A DNA stretch of 16,079 nucleotides from Candidatus Latescibacterota bacterium (GTDB taxonomy: Bacteria > Latescibacterota > UBA2968 > UBA8231). The position numbers and the translations under genes are program-made. The stretch's first letter is position 1, and each line of letters starts with the position of its first letter. The stretch lies in contig JAGWBY010000060.1 in the NCBI GenBank assembly GCA_021295675.1, forward strand, positions 1-16,079, read 5' to 3'. This document shows, piece after piece, positions 9,199-16,079 of the stretch. The notes under the pieces are model-generated. The model was not told the origin of the DNA and did not search any database. It saw only the letters and a list, made by a program, of their open reading frames with translations.

Positions 9199-9230
9199 CT
9201 TGTCATGCTGAGCAAAGCGAAGCATCTCAT
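9199..9230. repeat. Small palindromic intergenic repeat element with hairpin potential
   Basis: The 115-base gap between the serine hydrolase and propeller genes contains a hairpin at 9205-9225: arms ATGCT and AGCAT, then a tandem GA opposite GA, then GC/GC closing an AAA loop. The surrounding text (TTGTCATGCTGAGC, then AGCGAAGCATCTC) matches, from memory, a short dispersed intergenic repeat common in several environmental bacterial genomes. Only this one copy was noticed in the window. Confidence 0.55.
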
Positions 9231-9280
9231 ACCCAAAATGCGTATATAACACAGTCCCGCCCTCAACGAGGCTTCCATTT

Positions 9281-10735
9281 ATGATACTCAAAAACAACCC
9301 GCAAAGCGCACCTTCCGATCACCTCGTCTTGTTCCCCTTCGACGACTACAGTATCCCGTTTCAGCACGGCGTCAGACTCCACCTCGTGCCCTATAAATCC
9401 GGCGTCGATCGCACCCGAATTGTGGTGCCTCTTGGGCCGCCCGGCGCACCAGATTTTGCCCGCGTCATCTACTACGGCACAGTGCTGCGAGTAGGCGACG
9501 AACTGTGGATGTGGTATCTCGGACACGGGGATGACGATCACTGGCATCAACGGGTGTGTTTTGCCAAGAGCCGCGATGGCTACCATTGGGAAAAACCAAA
9601 CCTCGGCTTGGTGGAATACCGCGGCTCGACGGCCAATAATCTGGTACACATACTGGACGGCGAGCACCATATTCAGGCGTGCGTGGTATTTTACGAACCC
9701 GACGACCCAGACCCCACGCGCCGCTTCAAGGCGATCATCGAAACGAGCAAGTACTCGCCCAAATTCGCCGTCGCCTTCAGTGCCGATGGCCTGCGCTGGT
9801 GCGAACCCGAGCGCCAGCCCGAGCTGCCGTCGTGCGAAATGACCGGCGGCACCAAGTTTAACGGCTGCTACTATCTCAGCGGCCATGGCGGCAGTCATTT
9901 CGGCAGCTTGCGGCAACTGGAGACCTTTGTCTCATACGATTTTGAACATTGGCAGCAGGCCTCCTGCCTCGGCTTGCGGCGCGAAAACATCCCACCGCGC
10001 CCCATGGTGTACGGCCCGCACCAAGGCGAACAGGTGCATCTCGGTGCCGCCCTGTGGAATCGCGGCAACGTGCTTGTCGGGCTGTACGGCCAGTGGCACG
10101 GCCCGGAAAACGACGACCGGCGGCACGTTACCATGGATCTCGGCCTCGTGGTCAGCAACGACGCCCTGCACTACCGCGAACCCATTCCCGACTTTCGCAT
10201 GGTGACCGCGGGCGAAGACGGCTTCTATCACCTGCCCGCAGAATTCAGCTTCAAACACTCCGCACTCGTGCAGGGACAGGGATTTGAAAACATCGGCGAC
10301 GAAACGCTGTTCTGGTACGCGCCTTGGCCGGAAAGCATCAGCGACGGCGTCCGACTAGCGAGCTGGCAGCGAGACCGCTTGGGATACTTCCAAGTGTTTG
10401 ACGCTCCCCGTTCACCCCAGGTCCGCCATGTGATCTCAGCGCCAATCGATCTAGAAAATCAACCTGCACAGGTCTCGCTGAACATCGACGGCTTATCGGA
10501 ATATGGTCAGGTAACGGTTGAAATCCTCGACGAGTACTTCCAGCCTCTAGCCGATTATACCGCCGAGCATTGCCAGCCCCTCGAATCGGGATTGCAGCAG
10601 CCGGTGCGCTGGAACAACCAAGAATGGGTCGAACACCGGGATGGAGCCATTCGGATTCGCCTCAATTTTGTCGGAATCCGCCCCGAAGATCCAAAGCTAT
10701 ACGCGATTTACGTGACAAGCCACGAGTTGACTTGA
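9281..10735 (+). CDS. Glycosidase-like five-bladed beta-propeller protein (GH32/GH43-like fold)
   Basis: A 484-residue protein, probably cytoplasmic as no signal peptide is seen. It has repeated propeller-blade signatures of the type seen in GH32/43/68 relatives: FAKSRDGYHWEKPNLGLVEY, FAVAFSADGLRWCEPE, FVSYDFEHWQQASCLGL and LVVSNDALHYREPIPDF, where a short strand S-x-D-x-x-x-W/F opens each blade. The last 120 residues (from about VRHVISAPIDLENQPAQVSL) form a separate beta-rich domain, as in GH32-type proteins. Conserved acidic and histidine-rich clusters (YLGHGDDDHWHQ, YGPHQGEQVHLG, GQWHGPENDDRRH) line what should be the central pocket. The enzyme class and substrate cannot be named. The ATG at 9281 has a GAGG about nine bases before it, and ATATAACA further upstream may be a -10 region. 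Its codons are strongly C-ending, unlike the next gene. Confidence 0.75.
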   Translation: MILKNNPQSAPSDHLVLFPFDDYSIPFQHGVRLHLVPYKSGVDRTRIVVPLGPPGAPDFARVIYYGTVLRVGDELWMWYLGHGDDDHWHQRVCFAKSRDGYHWEKPNLGLVEYRGSTANNLVHILDGEHHIQACVVFYEPDDPDPTRRFKAIIETSKYSPKFAVAFSADGLRWCEPERQPELPSCEMTGGTKFNGCYYLSGHGGSHFGSLRQLETFVSYDFEHWQQASCLGLRRENIPPRPMVYGPHQGEQVHLGAALWNRGNVLVGLYGQWHGPENDDRRHVTMDLGLVVSNDALHYREPIPDFRMVTAGEDGFYHLPAEFSFKHSALVQGQGFENIGDETLFWYAPWPESISDGVRLASWQRDRLGYFQVFDAPRSPQVRHVISAPIDLENQPAQVSLNIDGLSEYGQVTVEILDEYFQPLADYTAEHCQPLESGLQQPVRWNNQEWVEHRDGAIRIRLNFVGIRPEDPKLYAIYVTSHELT

Positions 10736-10768
10736 CGAGCATCGGACCAGCGCCTTTTTTGGGCCGCT

Positions 10769-10808
10769 ATTGATTCAATCATCAACTGACACTTAGGATG
10801 CACAAACC
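10769..10808 (+). promoter_or_regulatory. Candidate promoter for the M14 gene
   Basis: TTGATT (10770-10775) and TAGGAT (10794-10799) are separated by 18 bases and resemble a sigma-70-type -35/-10 pair. The -35 word overlaps a short palindrome ATTGA-T-TCAAT (10769-10779). The predicted transcript would begin within a few bases of the mini-ORF ATG at 10809. This is motif reading only. Confidence 0.3.
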
Positions 10809-10853
10809 ATGAACGTCAAAGAAACCCTTTTTCATCTGCTGCGGGATATGTGA
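10809..10853 (+). other. 14-codon mini-ORF whose stop overlaps the M14 start
   Basis: ATG 10809 encodes MNVKETLFHLLRDM and stops at TGA 10851-10853, which overlaps the M14 ATG at 10853 (TGATG). An AGGA lies 10 bases before its ATG. It may be a coupled leader peptide, or the joined first and last codons of a gene whose body was lost, given the other small deletions in this window. No function is claimed. Confidence 0.3.
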
Positions 10854-11559
10854 TGGGTCAACGGGATTACAATGCTGTTGTCAGGCGCGTGGAAGCGGTG
10901 TCTGGTATTGATGTGCAGATATTGGGTGAGGTTGAAGGTTTGCCGATTTTGTGTGCGTCTGCTGGTAGGGAAGACGCACCGGTTGTTTATATCAATGGCG
11001 GGACGCACGGTGATGAACCGGCTGGGGTGGAGGCCGCGCTCGCTTTTTTGCAGGGGGAGGGGGAGCGCTGGGCGGATAGAGTGCGTTTTGAAGTTATTCC
11101 GTGTTTGTGTCCGTGGAACTATGCTCACAATGCCCGACTCAATGCACAGGATGTCGATGTGAATTGGGCGTTTTTGCGCGATGATGTGCCCGAGATTGAG
11201 ATTTTGCAGGGTTTTTTGGCGGGAAGAGTTTTTGGGATTGGGAGAGTCCGGGATTTTATCTGTACGAGATGTTTGGAGACCGGGGCTCTCTGGGACGGGC
11301 GATGGTCGAGCGGGTGACACGGGTTTGTCCGATTAACGAGAATGCCGAGATTGAGGGCGAGGTTGCGGTCAATGGGGTGGTTCATCCCAATATGGAGGTG
11401 GCAAGGCGGAAGTACGGGGAGGGCATACCTATCGCTTTGTTCCAGCGAGGCCATACGGGGCATCTGGTGACGTCGGAAACCCCGACGGCGCAACCGATGG
11501 ATGTGCGCGTTGCGGCGCATCTGGCAGCTATTGAGGTGATGGTGGAGGCTAATGTTTAA
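10853..11559 (+). pseudogene. M14/AstE-AspA-type zinc deacylase-like protein, broken by a deletion at the third zinc ligand
   Basis: A member of the succinylglutamate desuccinylase/aspartoacylase branch of the M14 carboxypeptidase fold. The first two zinc ligands are in GGTHGDEPAG, and the substrate-side block reads WNYAHNARLNAQDVDVNWAF. The frame changes near 11237-11243: after GRVFG (frame 2) the protein resumes in frame 1 as WESPGFYLYEMFGDRG and runs to HTGHLVTSETPTAQPMDVRVAAHLAAIEVM. The expected LDLHED-like segment, which carries the third zinc histidine, is missing with an estimated 22 bases, so the gene as written is dead. Codon use is unlike its neighbours: only 7 of the first 56 codons end in C, against 27 of the first 50 in the propeller gene. 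I start it at ATG 10853 (a GTG at 10850 adds one residue). The stop lies 9 bases from the convergent DUF6785 gene. Confidence 0.85.
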
Positions 11560-11568
11560 ATCAATTCG

Positions 11569-13488
11569 CTACATATTCGAAAGCAAGCGTCCTTTTTCTG
11601 CCGTCAACGCATAGATCGCACCCCATATCCCCGAGACCGAAACCTCGCCCAAAATCAGCCCCAAGAAAAACGGCTTGGCGTTCTGGAACAGGCGCACGCC
11701 GCCAAAGCGCAGGATGACCAGCTTCAACAGCCAAGCAATCAGCGCCGAAAACCATATCTGACTCGTCAGCCAACCCACGGCAATAGCAAAGCCGATCGGG
11801 TGAAAGGGCCACCAAAACCACCGGTGCTGCGCCCACATTAAAAAGCCCTCCACGGCCGCGCCAATCCCCTTGAAGAGCCAGCCGCGCATGTCGGCCTCGG
11901 GCATGTTGAGAATGGTCGGGCCGATATAGGGCCAGCCGTGGGCACCGGCCCAATTGATCAGCGACAGATTAATCGCTCCATGAGTGTAGGCCAGTTTCAA
12001 GGTCATGTAGGCCGCGGCCAACAGGCTGCACACCAGCGCCAGCATCAGGCCCCAAAACAGCCGCGTCTTGGGGCCGGGGATTAGCTCGGCGAGTTTGAGG
12101 CCGTTGGCGCAGGCAACCATCGGCGAAGTGCGCGATTCGCCCTGCCAAATAAAAGTGAAGTTGAGGGCGACCAATCCCTTGGCCCCGAGGATCGAAGTGC
12201 CCAAGCCCGAAATGATGAAGTACGCCGGCACAATGGGGCTGCGGGCGGTGGCCACGCCGCCGGTAGCTACCACGCGCGCGACCAAGATGAAGAACAGCAA
12301 GCTGACGACGAGCAGGACCGGAAGCACCGCAATCGGCACTCCCGAGCGCCAGAGCCAAACAGCGACGAAGAGCAGGCTGCCCAAAAAGCCGAGCAAGGCC
12401 GTGCGGTAGCGGAGCAACTCCTCGCTGTCATCGACGCCACCGCGCGGGTCCCAGAGTTTGCGCCACACTTCTTTTAGATGGGGACGGGCGTTCCACAGCC
12501 CAAAGAGCACCAACACAATGACCGCGCCGGTGGCTTGATGGGTCAGGTCAGCCGGCTGCGAGTACTCGTATGCGCTCAGGCGCTCGGTGCTGGCAATGCC
12601 GATGGTCTTGAAGACTCCTTCTTCCACCTTGGAGAACACGTAGAAGAACCAGATGCTGAACGTGATCTCGAGATTGACCAAGTAGAAGAAGCCGACCCAA
12701 GCCAAGTTGAGTGCAACCGGCAGGTGCAAGGTATGGTTGAAAAAAGAAAAACGGCCGCGAGGATTGTATTCGGGCACGATGGGGAAGTAGTGGTTGAGGG
12801 CGTTGAGGCTGAGCAGGATGCAGGGCACGGCAAACCCCAGCCACATCCGCTTGTCCTTAAAAAAAGAAGCCACGCGTACGTTGGTGTCCTTCTCAATCAT
12901 ATTCTGCGGTAGCTGAACCATCGGATAGGTCAGCCGCTCGTGCTCCGACCACTGGCGGTGGAGGATGGCGCTCATGCAGATCAGCATGAAGCTCATGGCC
13001 ACGATCAACGCCAGCCAGTAGGCCATCGGCTCCACCCAGACGCCCCACGGGATGGACTCGCCCTTCGGCAGGCCCTCGTAGTAATTCTTGATGGCCTCGA
13101 AGTCCTGCGGCGCGATCCACGCGGGGATAAAGTCGTAGAACAGTTCGGCGTAGTTGTTTTCTGGGGTGGCGTAGTAGAAGGGATAGACGATAGTGCCAAT
13201 GAGGAAGAACATCAGGCCCCACGTCGGCACCGTGACCGCCATCATCAACATGCAGTAAATCAGCACCAGATCGGCTTTGGACAGAGCGAAGTGGCGGCCG
13301 AGCAGAGCCACGAACCCATTGACGGCAAAGGTCAGGACAAAAAAGAGAAAGAGCGCACCCGGCGAAGAGGGATTGAAGCCGACCCAATAGTAATTGAATA
13401 CGACCCCGTACGGCGCGAGCAGACCCACCGCTAGGGAAAGGGCGATGCCGATTAGCAGTCCCTTGATGCTGAAAAGCGATTTGGGCAT
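11569..13488 (-). CDS. Large polytopic membrane protein, DUF6785/DUF6784-like
   Basis: A 639-residue inner-membrane protein with about 12 to 14 hydrophobic helices. They start at residue 10 (GLLIGIALSLAVGLLAPYGV) and recur up to the C-terminus (FLGLILGEVSVSGIWGAIY). Soluble connections carry recognisable blocks: LHRQWSEHERLTYPMVQLP after the fourth helix or so, NPRGRFSFFNHTLHLPVALNL, ERLSAYEYSQPADLTHQATGA, ATGGVATARSPIVPAY and MAQHRWFWWPFHPIGFA-like text (MWAQHRWFWWPFHPIGFAIA). These resemble the DUF6785/DUF6784 proteins, which look distantly like oligopeptide (OPT) transporters; no substrate is established to my knowledge. It is the last gene of the GH32-PhyH-SDR group, 29 bases after the SDR stop, and has no clear ribosome site before ATG 13488. 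A transport role for the compound handled by these enzymes is an inference. Confidence 0.75.
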   Translation of the reverse strand: MPKSLFSIKGLLIGIALSLAVGLLAPYGVVFNYYWVGFNPSSPGALFLFFVLTFAVNGFVALLGRHFALSKADLVLIYCMLMMAVTVPTWGLMFFLIGTIVYPFYYATPENNYAELFYDFIPAWIAPQDFEAIKNYYEGLPKGESIPWGVWVEPMAYWLALIVAMSFMLICMSAILHRQWSEHERLTYPMVQLPQNMIEKDTNVRVASFFKDKRMWLGFAVPCILLSLNALNHYFPIVPEYNPRGRFSFFNHTLHLPVALNLAWVGFFYLVNLEITFSIWFFYVFSKVEEGVFKTIGIASTERLSAYEYSQPADLTHQATGAVIVLVLFGLWNARPHLKEVWRKLWDPRGGVDDSEELLRYRTALLGFLGSLLFVAVWLWRSGVPIAVLPVLLVVSLLFFILVARVVATGGVATARSPIVPAYFIISGLGTSILGAKGLVALNFTFIWQGESRTSPMVACANGLKLAELIPGPKTRLFWGLMLALVCSLLAAAYMTLKLAYTHGAINLSLINWAGAHGWPYIGPTILNMPEADMRGWLFKGIGAAVEGFLMWAQHRWFWWPFHPIGFAIAVGWLTSQIWFSALIAWLLKLVILRFGGVRLFQNAKPFFLGLILGEVSVSGIWGAIYALTAEKGRLLSNM

Positions 13489-13517
13489 GGGTGGGCCGAC
13501 GCGTTCCGTCGATGATC

Positions 13518-14281
13518 CTACTCAGCAGCCGAGGCGGCCAAAAGCCCCCCATCCACCGGCAGGGACGCCCCGGTGATGCAGCCAGCGGCTGGCGAGCAGA
13601 GGAAGACCACGGCCCGGCCAATGTCCTCGGGGGTTCCCGGACGGCGCAGGGGAACTATGTCACGGTGTCGGTCGCCAAGGATGCCCAACGCCGGAGGCGG
13701 TTCGTTGAAGACGTGATCGGTGTCCATGTATCCGGGCATGATGGCATTGCAACGGATTCCGTGTTCGCCCAAGTCAACGGCCATGCTTTCGGTCAGGCGC
13801 AACACGCCGGCTTTGGCCGCCCCGTACGCGGTGTCGTTTTTCCACGCCCGGCGTCCGTGTACCGAGGAGGTGCTGACGATGGCTCCTCCGCCGCCCTGCG
13901 CCACCATGGCGCGCGCCGCTTGCTGCGAGCACAGGAAAAACCCCTTGAGGCCCACGTCGAGATTTTGGTCCCAATTCTCCTCGCTGAGTTCAAGGAAGGG
14001 CTCGCCCGTGCCACCGTAGGGATTGTTGACCAAGATATCTATGCGGCCAAACCGTTCGAGAAACGCCGCGAACATCGCCCCGACTTGAGCACTGTCGGAA
14101 ATATCGCCAGCGAAGAACTCGGCCTCGCGGCCCATGGCGCGGATCAGGCCCAGAGTTTTGCCGGCATCGTCGTCGTCGTGCAGGTCGTTGATCCCCAAGA
14201 CAAGGCAATGCCGCGACCGATGCGGCGCTTGCCGCCGGTGACGAAGGCTTTCTTTCCACTTAGCGAATATGGATCGGACAT
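13518..14281 (-). pseudogene. Short-chain dehydrogenase/reductase (SDR), broken near the N-terminus
   Basis: An NAD(P)-dependent oxidoreductase of the classical SDR family. It starts at ATG 14281 with an AAGGAG site, 15 bases after the PhyH stop. The N-terminus reads MSDPYSLSGKKAFVTGGKRR then IGRGIAL, the nucleotide-binding TGxxxxIG turn. Near 14196-14205 the frame changes and the protein resumes as GINDLHDDDDAGKT; the usual helix-strand segment (ALAEAGADV-like) between them is missing, an estimated 22 bases. The rest is intact: ILVNNPYGG, catalytic Ser in STSSVHG, YGAAK (catalytic Tyr and Lys) and a C-terminus GASLPVDGGLLAASAAE. The downstream frame happens to stay open back to 14462 inside phyH, but that extension has no SDR character. 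The likely role is oxidation of an alcohol or sugar in the operon's pathway. Confidence 0.88.
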
Positions 14282-14296
14282 AGTGTACTCCTTGCG

Positions 14297-15031
14297 TTAA
14301 ACGATCTCGGGATGTTCGTGGATCGAAGGGGTGGCCATGATGCGCTTCTGTCGTTCGGTCAGCTCGCCGTACTCGTCGAGGTTGTAAAACTCCTTGGCCC
14401 ACGTCGAGTAGCCGGGGCTGTACTTGTAGAGCAAGGTGCGGCGCTGGTGCTCGGAGCGCCACGGCATGGTGCCGTGAATGAGGGCCTCGGTAAAGAACAG
14501 CGCATCCCCGGCTTTAGCTGTCGGTTGGACCACGTAGTGCGCGTCGCGCTCAAAGCGCCTGACATCTTGCGGCAGGTTGCGGGGGTAATTGGTCTTGTGG
14601 CTGCCCGGCACGCAGGCAAAACCACCGTCGCCCTCATTGGCATCGGCGAGAAAAAAGGTCACCACGCTCAGGCCATTGCGCATCTGGCCGTCGCGGTAGC
14701 TGAACCAGTGGTCGGTATCTTGGCTCGGGCCGCCGTGCAGACCGCCCCGGGCGTCGCCGCGATTCATAATAATGGCGTAGTCGTGGTCGATGCGGACCTT
14801 GGGGCCGATGAGTTCGACCAAATAGGGCAGGATCTTGGGGTGATCGATCAGGTCTTTGGTGGCTTGACCCCAGCTACTGACCTTGTTCAGATCGTTGCGG
14901 GGGTGGTTGTCCCAGCCGGCGATATACCGGTCCACCAGCGCGTTGAGATCGTCCAGTTCCTGCGGGCTCAGAACGTCTTTAATAACCAGATAGCCCTCTA
15001 AGTCAAAGACGAATTTTTCTTCTTCGTTCAT
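14297..15031 (-). CDS. Phytanoyl-CoA dioxygenase (PhyH)-family Fe(II)/2-oxoglutarate oxygenase with HxG in place of HxD
   Basis: A 244-residue cytoplasmic oxygenase of the PhyH family. The 2-oxoglutarate/iron core is visible: His99 in GLHGGP, the distal His186 in ALIHGTMPW, and Arg198 in QRRTLLYKY for the 2-oxoglutarate carboxylate. FFLADANEGDGGFACVPGSH is the typical mid-domain strand. The 87-residue spacing between the two histidines fits the family, so the position of the usual third iron ligand (Asp, two after the first His) is Gly101. Proteins with LHGG at this point recur, as I recall, in planctomycete- and poribacteria-like genomes. The start at 15031 has a strong AAGGAG site and sits 11 bases after the GH32 stop; a longer in-frame extension to 15166 would overlap GH32 and is rejected. 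The substrate is unknown. Confidence 0.9.
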   Translation of the reverse strand: MNEEEKFVFDLEGYLVIKDVLSPQELDDLNALVDRYIAGWDNHPRNDLNKVSSWGQATKDLIDHPKILPYLVELIGPKVRIDHDYAIIMNRGDARGGLHGGPSQDTDHWFSYRDGQMRNGLSVVTFFLADANEGDGGFACVPGSHKTNYPRNLPQDVRRFERDAHYVVQPTAKAGDALFFTEALIHGTMPWRSEHQRRTLLYKYSPGYSTWAKEFYNLDEYGELTERQKRIMATPSIHEHPEIV

Positions 15032-15042
15032 GGCTTGCTCCT

Positions 15043-16079
15043 TTACGCGTAGATGTCCTGCATCTGATAGGCGTCGAGCGAGACCAACTCGGCGCTCTGG
15101 CCCTGTGCGCGCAGCGAAACCCCGACGCTGTCGGCGCGGTCGGGATAGACGCGTGCGGCCACGCATTGCTGGCCGTTGGCAAAAACTTCGACGACGCTCT
15201 TATCGACAAAGACCCGCAGCTTGAGCGTCTCGCCCGGAGTGAGGATGACCGGAGCGGTCTCCGGGGCGCGGGAGAGCACGTCGGGCGCGACAGAAGAATA
15301 CGAGGTGTCGAGCGAGATCAAGCTCTGGTGGTGGTCGCTGCCAAAGACGCGGTTGCTGAAGCCCCGGTTTTTGAAGAAGGCAATGCGCGTGTGCTCTTCT
15401 TTGCCGGGAGCGCGCAGGACATTGAGTTCGACCATGGGCGCGTCCTGCGGATCGATTTCAGCGACGATTTCCACGGCGTTGCCCCGGACCGCATCGAGGA
15501 CGAGTTCTTCGTTGGCGGCGAGGGTAGTTTTGCCGACGCGCTGGTGATCCCTCCGCAGCGACTCAAGGTCGCCGGCCGGCTCCATGGCCAAGTCGTCGCC
15601 AACCACGGTCAGCCGGCGGGGCAAGGTCATAATCTGGTTCCAATCCTTGGTAGGTTTGCCGGGGTTCATGTTGAAGATGACCAAGACGCCGCCTTGGCCA
15701 TCGGGGGTTGCCGAAGGAGCGTGGACGCCAGAAGGCGCGGCCGCGCCAAAGTTGAACTTGGCACCGTAGGTCACCACGAACTTGTCGCGCTCGGTGTCGT
15801 AGTCGCCGAGCAGGTACTGGCCGCCGCTTCTATGGCTGAAGAGGAGAAGAATGTGGCGGTCGCCAATGGGCCAGAAATAGGGGCAGGCCCCATCGTCGCC
15901 GACTAGCGTATACCCGTCGTCCTCCACGAAGGGGTGGAGGTACTCCCAGTGTTCGAGATCGCTCGACTTGAAGAGGAAGTTGGCGCGCACGGGCTTGCTG
16001 GCCGGACCTTCGGGCTTGGTGCCCGCCGACAGCGAGTAGTACGCGTCGCCCTGCTTCCAGATGCAGGGATCGAAGACTC
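15043..16079 (-). CDS. GH32-type (levanase/sucrose-6-phosphate hydrolase-like) protein, 5' end cut by the window
   Basis: The visible 344 residues cover the second half of the five-bladed propeller and the C-terminal beta-sandwich of GH32. The C-terminal domain is unmistakable: ETLKLRVFVDKSVVEVFANG then QQCVAARVYPDRADSVG. The propeller part has FLFKSSDLEHWEYLHPF, CPYFWPIGDRHILLLFSHR and GQYLLGDYDTERDKF. Two family landmarks are altered. Where GH32 has RDP this protein has FDP (residues 2-4 of the fragment), and where it has the acid/base Glu in EC it has Ala-Cys (residues 64-65, DDGACPYFW). The nucleophile motif (WMNDPNG) would lie beyond the window. The frame is open to the window edge; a GTG at 15990 is internal. 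It is the first visible gene of the group with PhyH, SDR and DUF6785. Activity on fructosides is therefore doubtful. Confidence 0.85.
   Translation of the reverse strand, partial: VFDPCIWKQGDAYYSLSAGTKPEGPASKPVRANFLFKSSDLEHWEYLHPFVEDDGYTLVGDDGACPYFWPIGDRHILLLFSHRSGGQYLLGDYDTERDKFVVTYGAKFNFGAAAPSGVHAPSATPDGQGGVLVIFNMNPGKPTKDWNQIMTLPRRLTVVGDDLAMEPAGDLESLRRDHQRVGKTTLAANEELVLDAVRGNAVEIVAEIDPQDAPMVELNVLRAPGKEEHTRIAFFKNRGFSNRVFGSDHHQSLISLDTSYSSVAPDVLSRAPETAPVILTPGETLKLRVFVDKSVVEVFANGQQCVAARVYPDRADSVGVSLRAQGQSAELVSLDAYQMQDIYA

Noticed and set aside
10750..10768. Rho-independent terminator after the propeller gene
   Set aside because: The T-run lies inside the loop of an imperfect, bulged inverted repeat rather than after a stem.
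300..14205. Programmed frameshifting as the explanation of the broken genes
   Set aside because: Conserved residues are physically absent at the junctions, so no ribosomal slip could restore the proteins, and no slippery heptamers with following structure were seen.
13491..14300. Long plus-strand ORF opposite the SDR (269 codons)
   Set aside because: Low-complexity shadow translation; the minus strand carries clear SDR motifs.
15032..15166. Longer N-terminus for the PhyH gene
   Set aside because: The extra arginine-rich residues overlap the GH32 gene in another frame, and the ATG at 15031 has a strong ribosome site.
1..16079. CRISPR arrays, tRNA or rRNA genes, transposases
   Set aside because: No regularly spaced repeats, cloverleaf or rRNA motifs, and no transposase- or integrase-like ORF were found on either strand.

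Overview
This is a GC-rich bacterial window from an environmental, uncultured-type genome. Thirteen protein genes are packed almost end to end, and no stretch over 300 bases lacks a gene. I see no rRNA, tRNA, CRISPR array or insertion sequence. The mix (an LHGG-type phytanoyl-CoA dioxygenase-like protein, a divergent GH32, a DUF6785-like membrane protein, a glycosidase-like beta-propeller, an M14 deacylase-like gene, cupins and secreted TldD/TldE) recalls Candidatus Poribacteria, Latescibacterota or related sponge/marine and planctomycete-like lineages. That assignment is inference from gene content only.

Layout. Plus strand 1-2818: the 3' part of a hydantoinase/oxoprolinase A gene (hyuA, broken twice) followed by an EamA/DMT transporter. 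Minus strand 7903-2824: a bicupin, then a TldD-type metalloprotease (broken once), its catalytically dead TldE/PmbA-type partner, and a VanX/DdpX-like D-Ala-D-Ala dipeptidase lipoprotein. The last three look like one exported peptidase operon. Plus strand 7975-11559: a class C beta-lactamase-fold serine hydrolase (broken), a five-bladed-propeller glycosidase-like protein, and an M14/AstE-type deacylase (broken, with foreign codon use). Minus strand 16079-11569: a GH32-type protein (cut by the window end), a PhyH-type Fe/2-oxoglutarate oxygenase, a short-chain dehydrogenase (broken) and a large DUF6785-like membrane protein. The close spacing of these four suggests an operon for uptake and oxidative or hydrolytic processing of a sugar-derived or similar small molecule.

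The most striking feature is that five of the thirteen genes carry a frame break at a conserved motif, six breaks in all. In at least five of the six, the reading frame resumes after the loss of an estimated 14 to 23 bases rather than after a one-base slip. This is either systematic damage in the assembly or real gene decay, and the sequence alone cannot decide. The second group of interest is enzymes whose expected catalytic residues are replaced: HxG in place of HxD in the PhyH protein, and loss of the RDP arginine and the EC glutamate in the GH32 protein.
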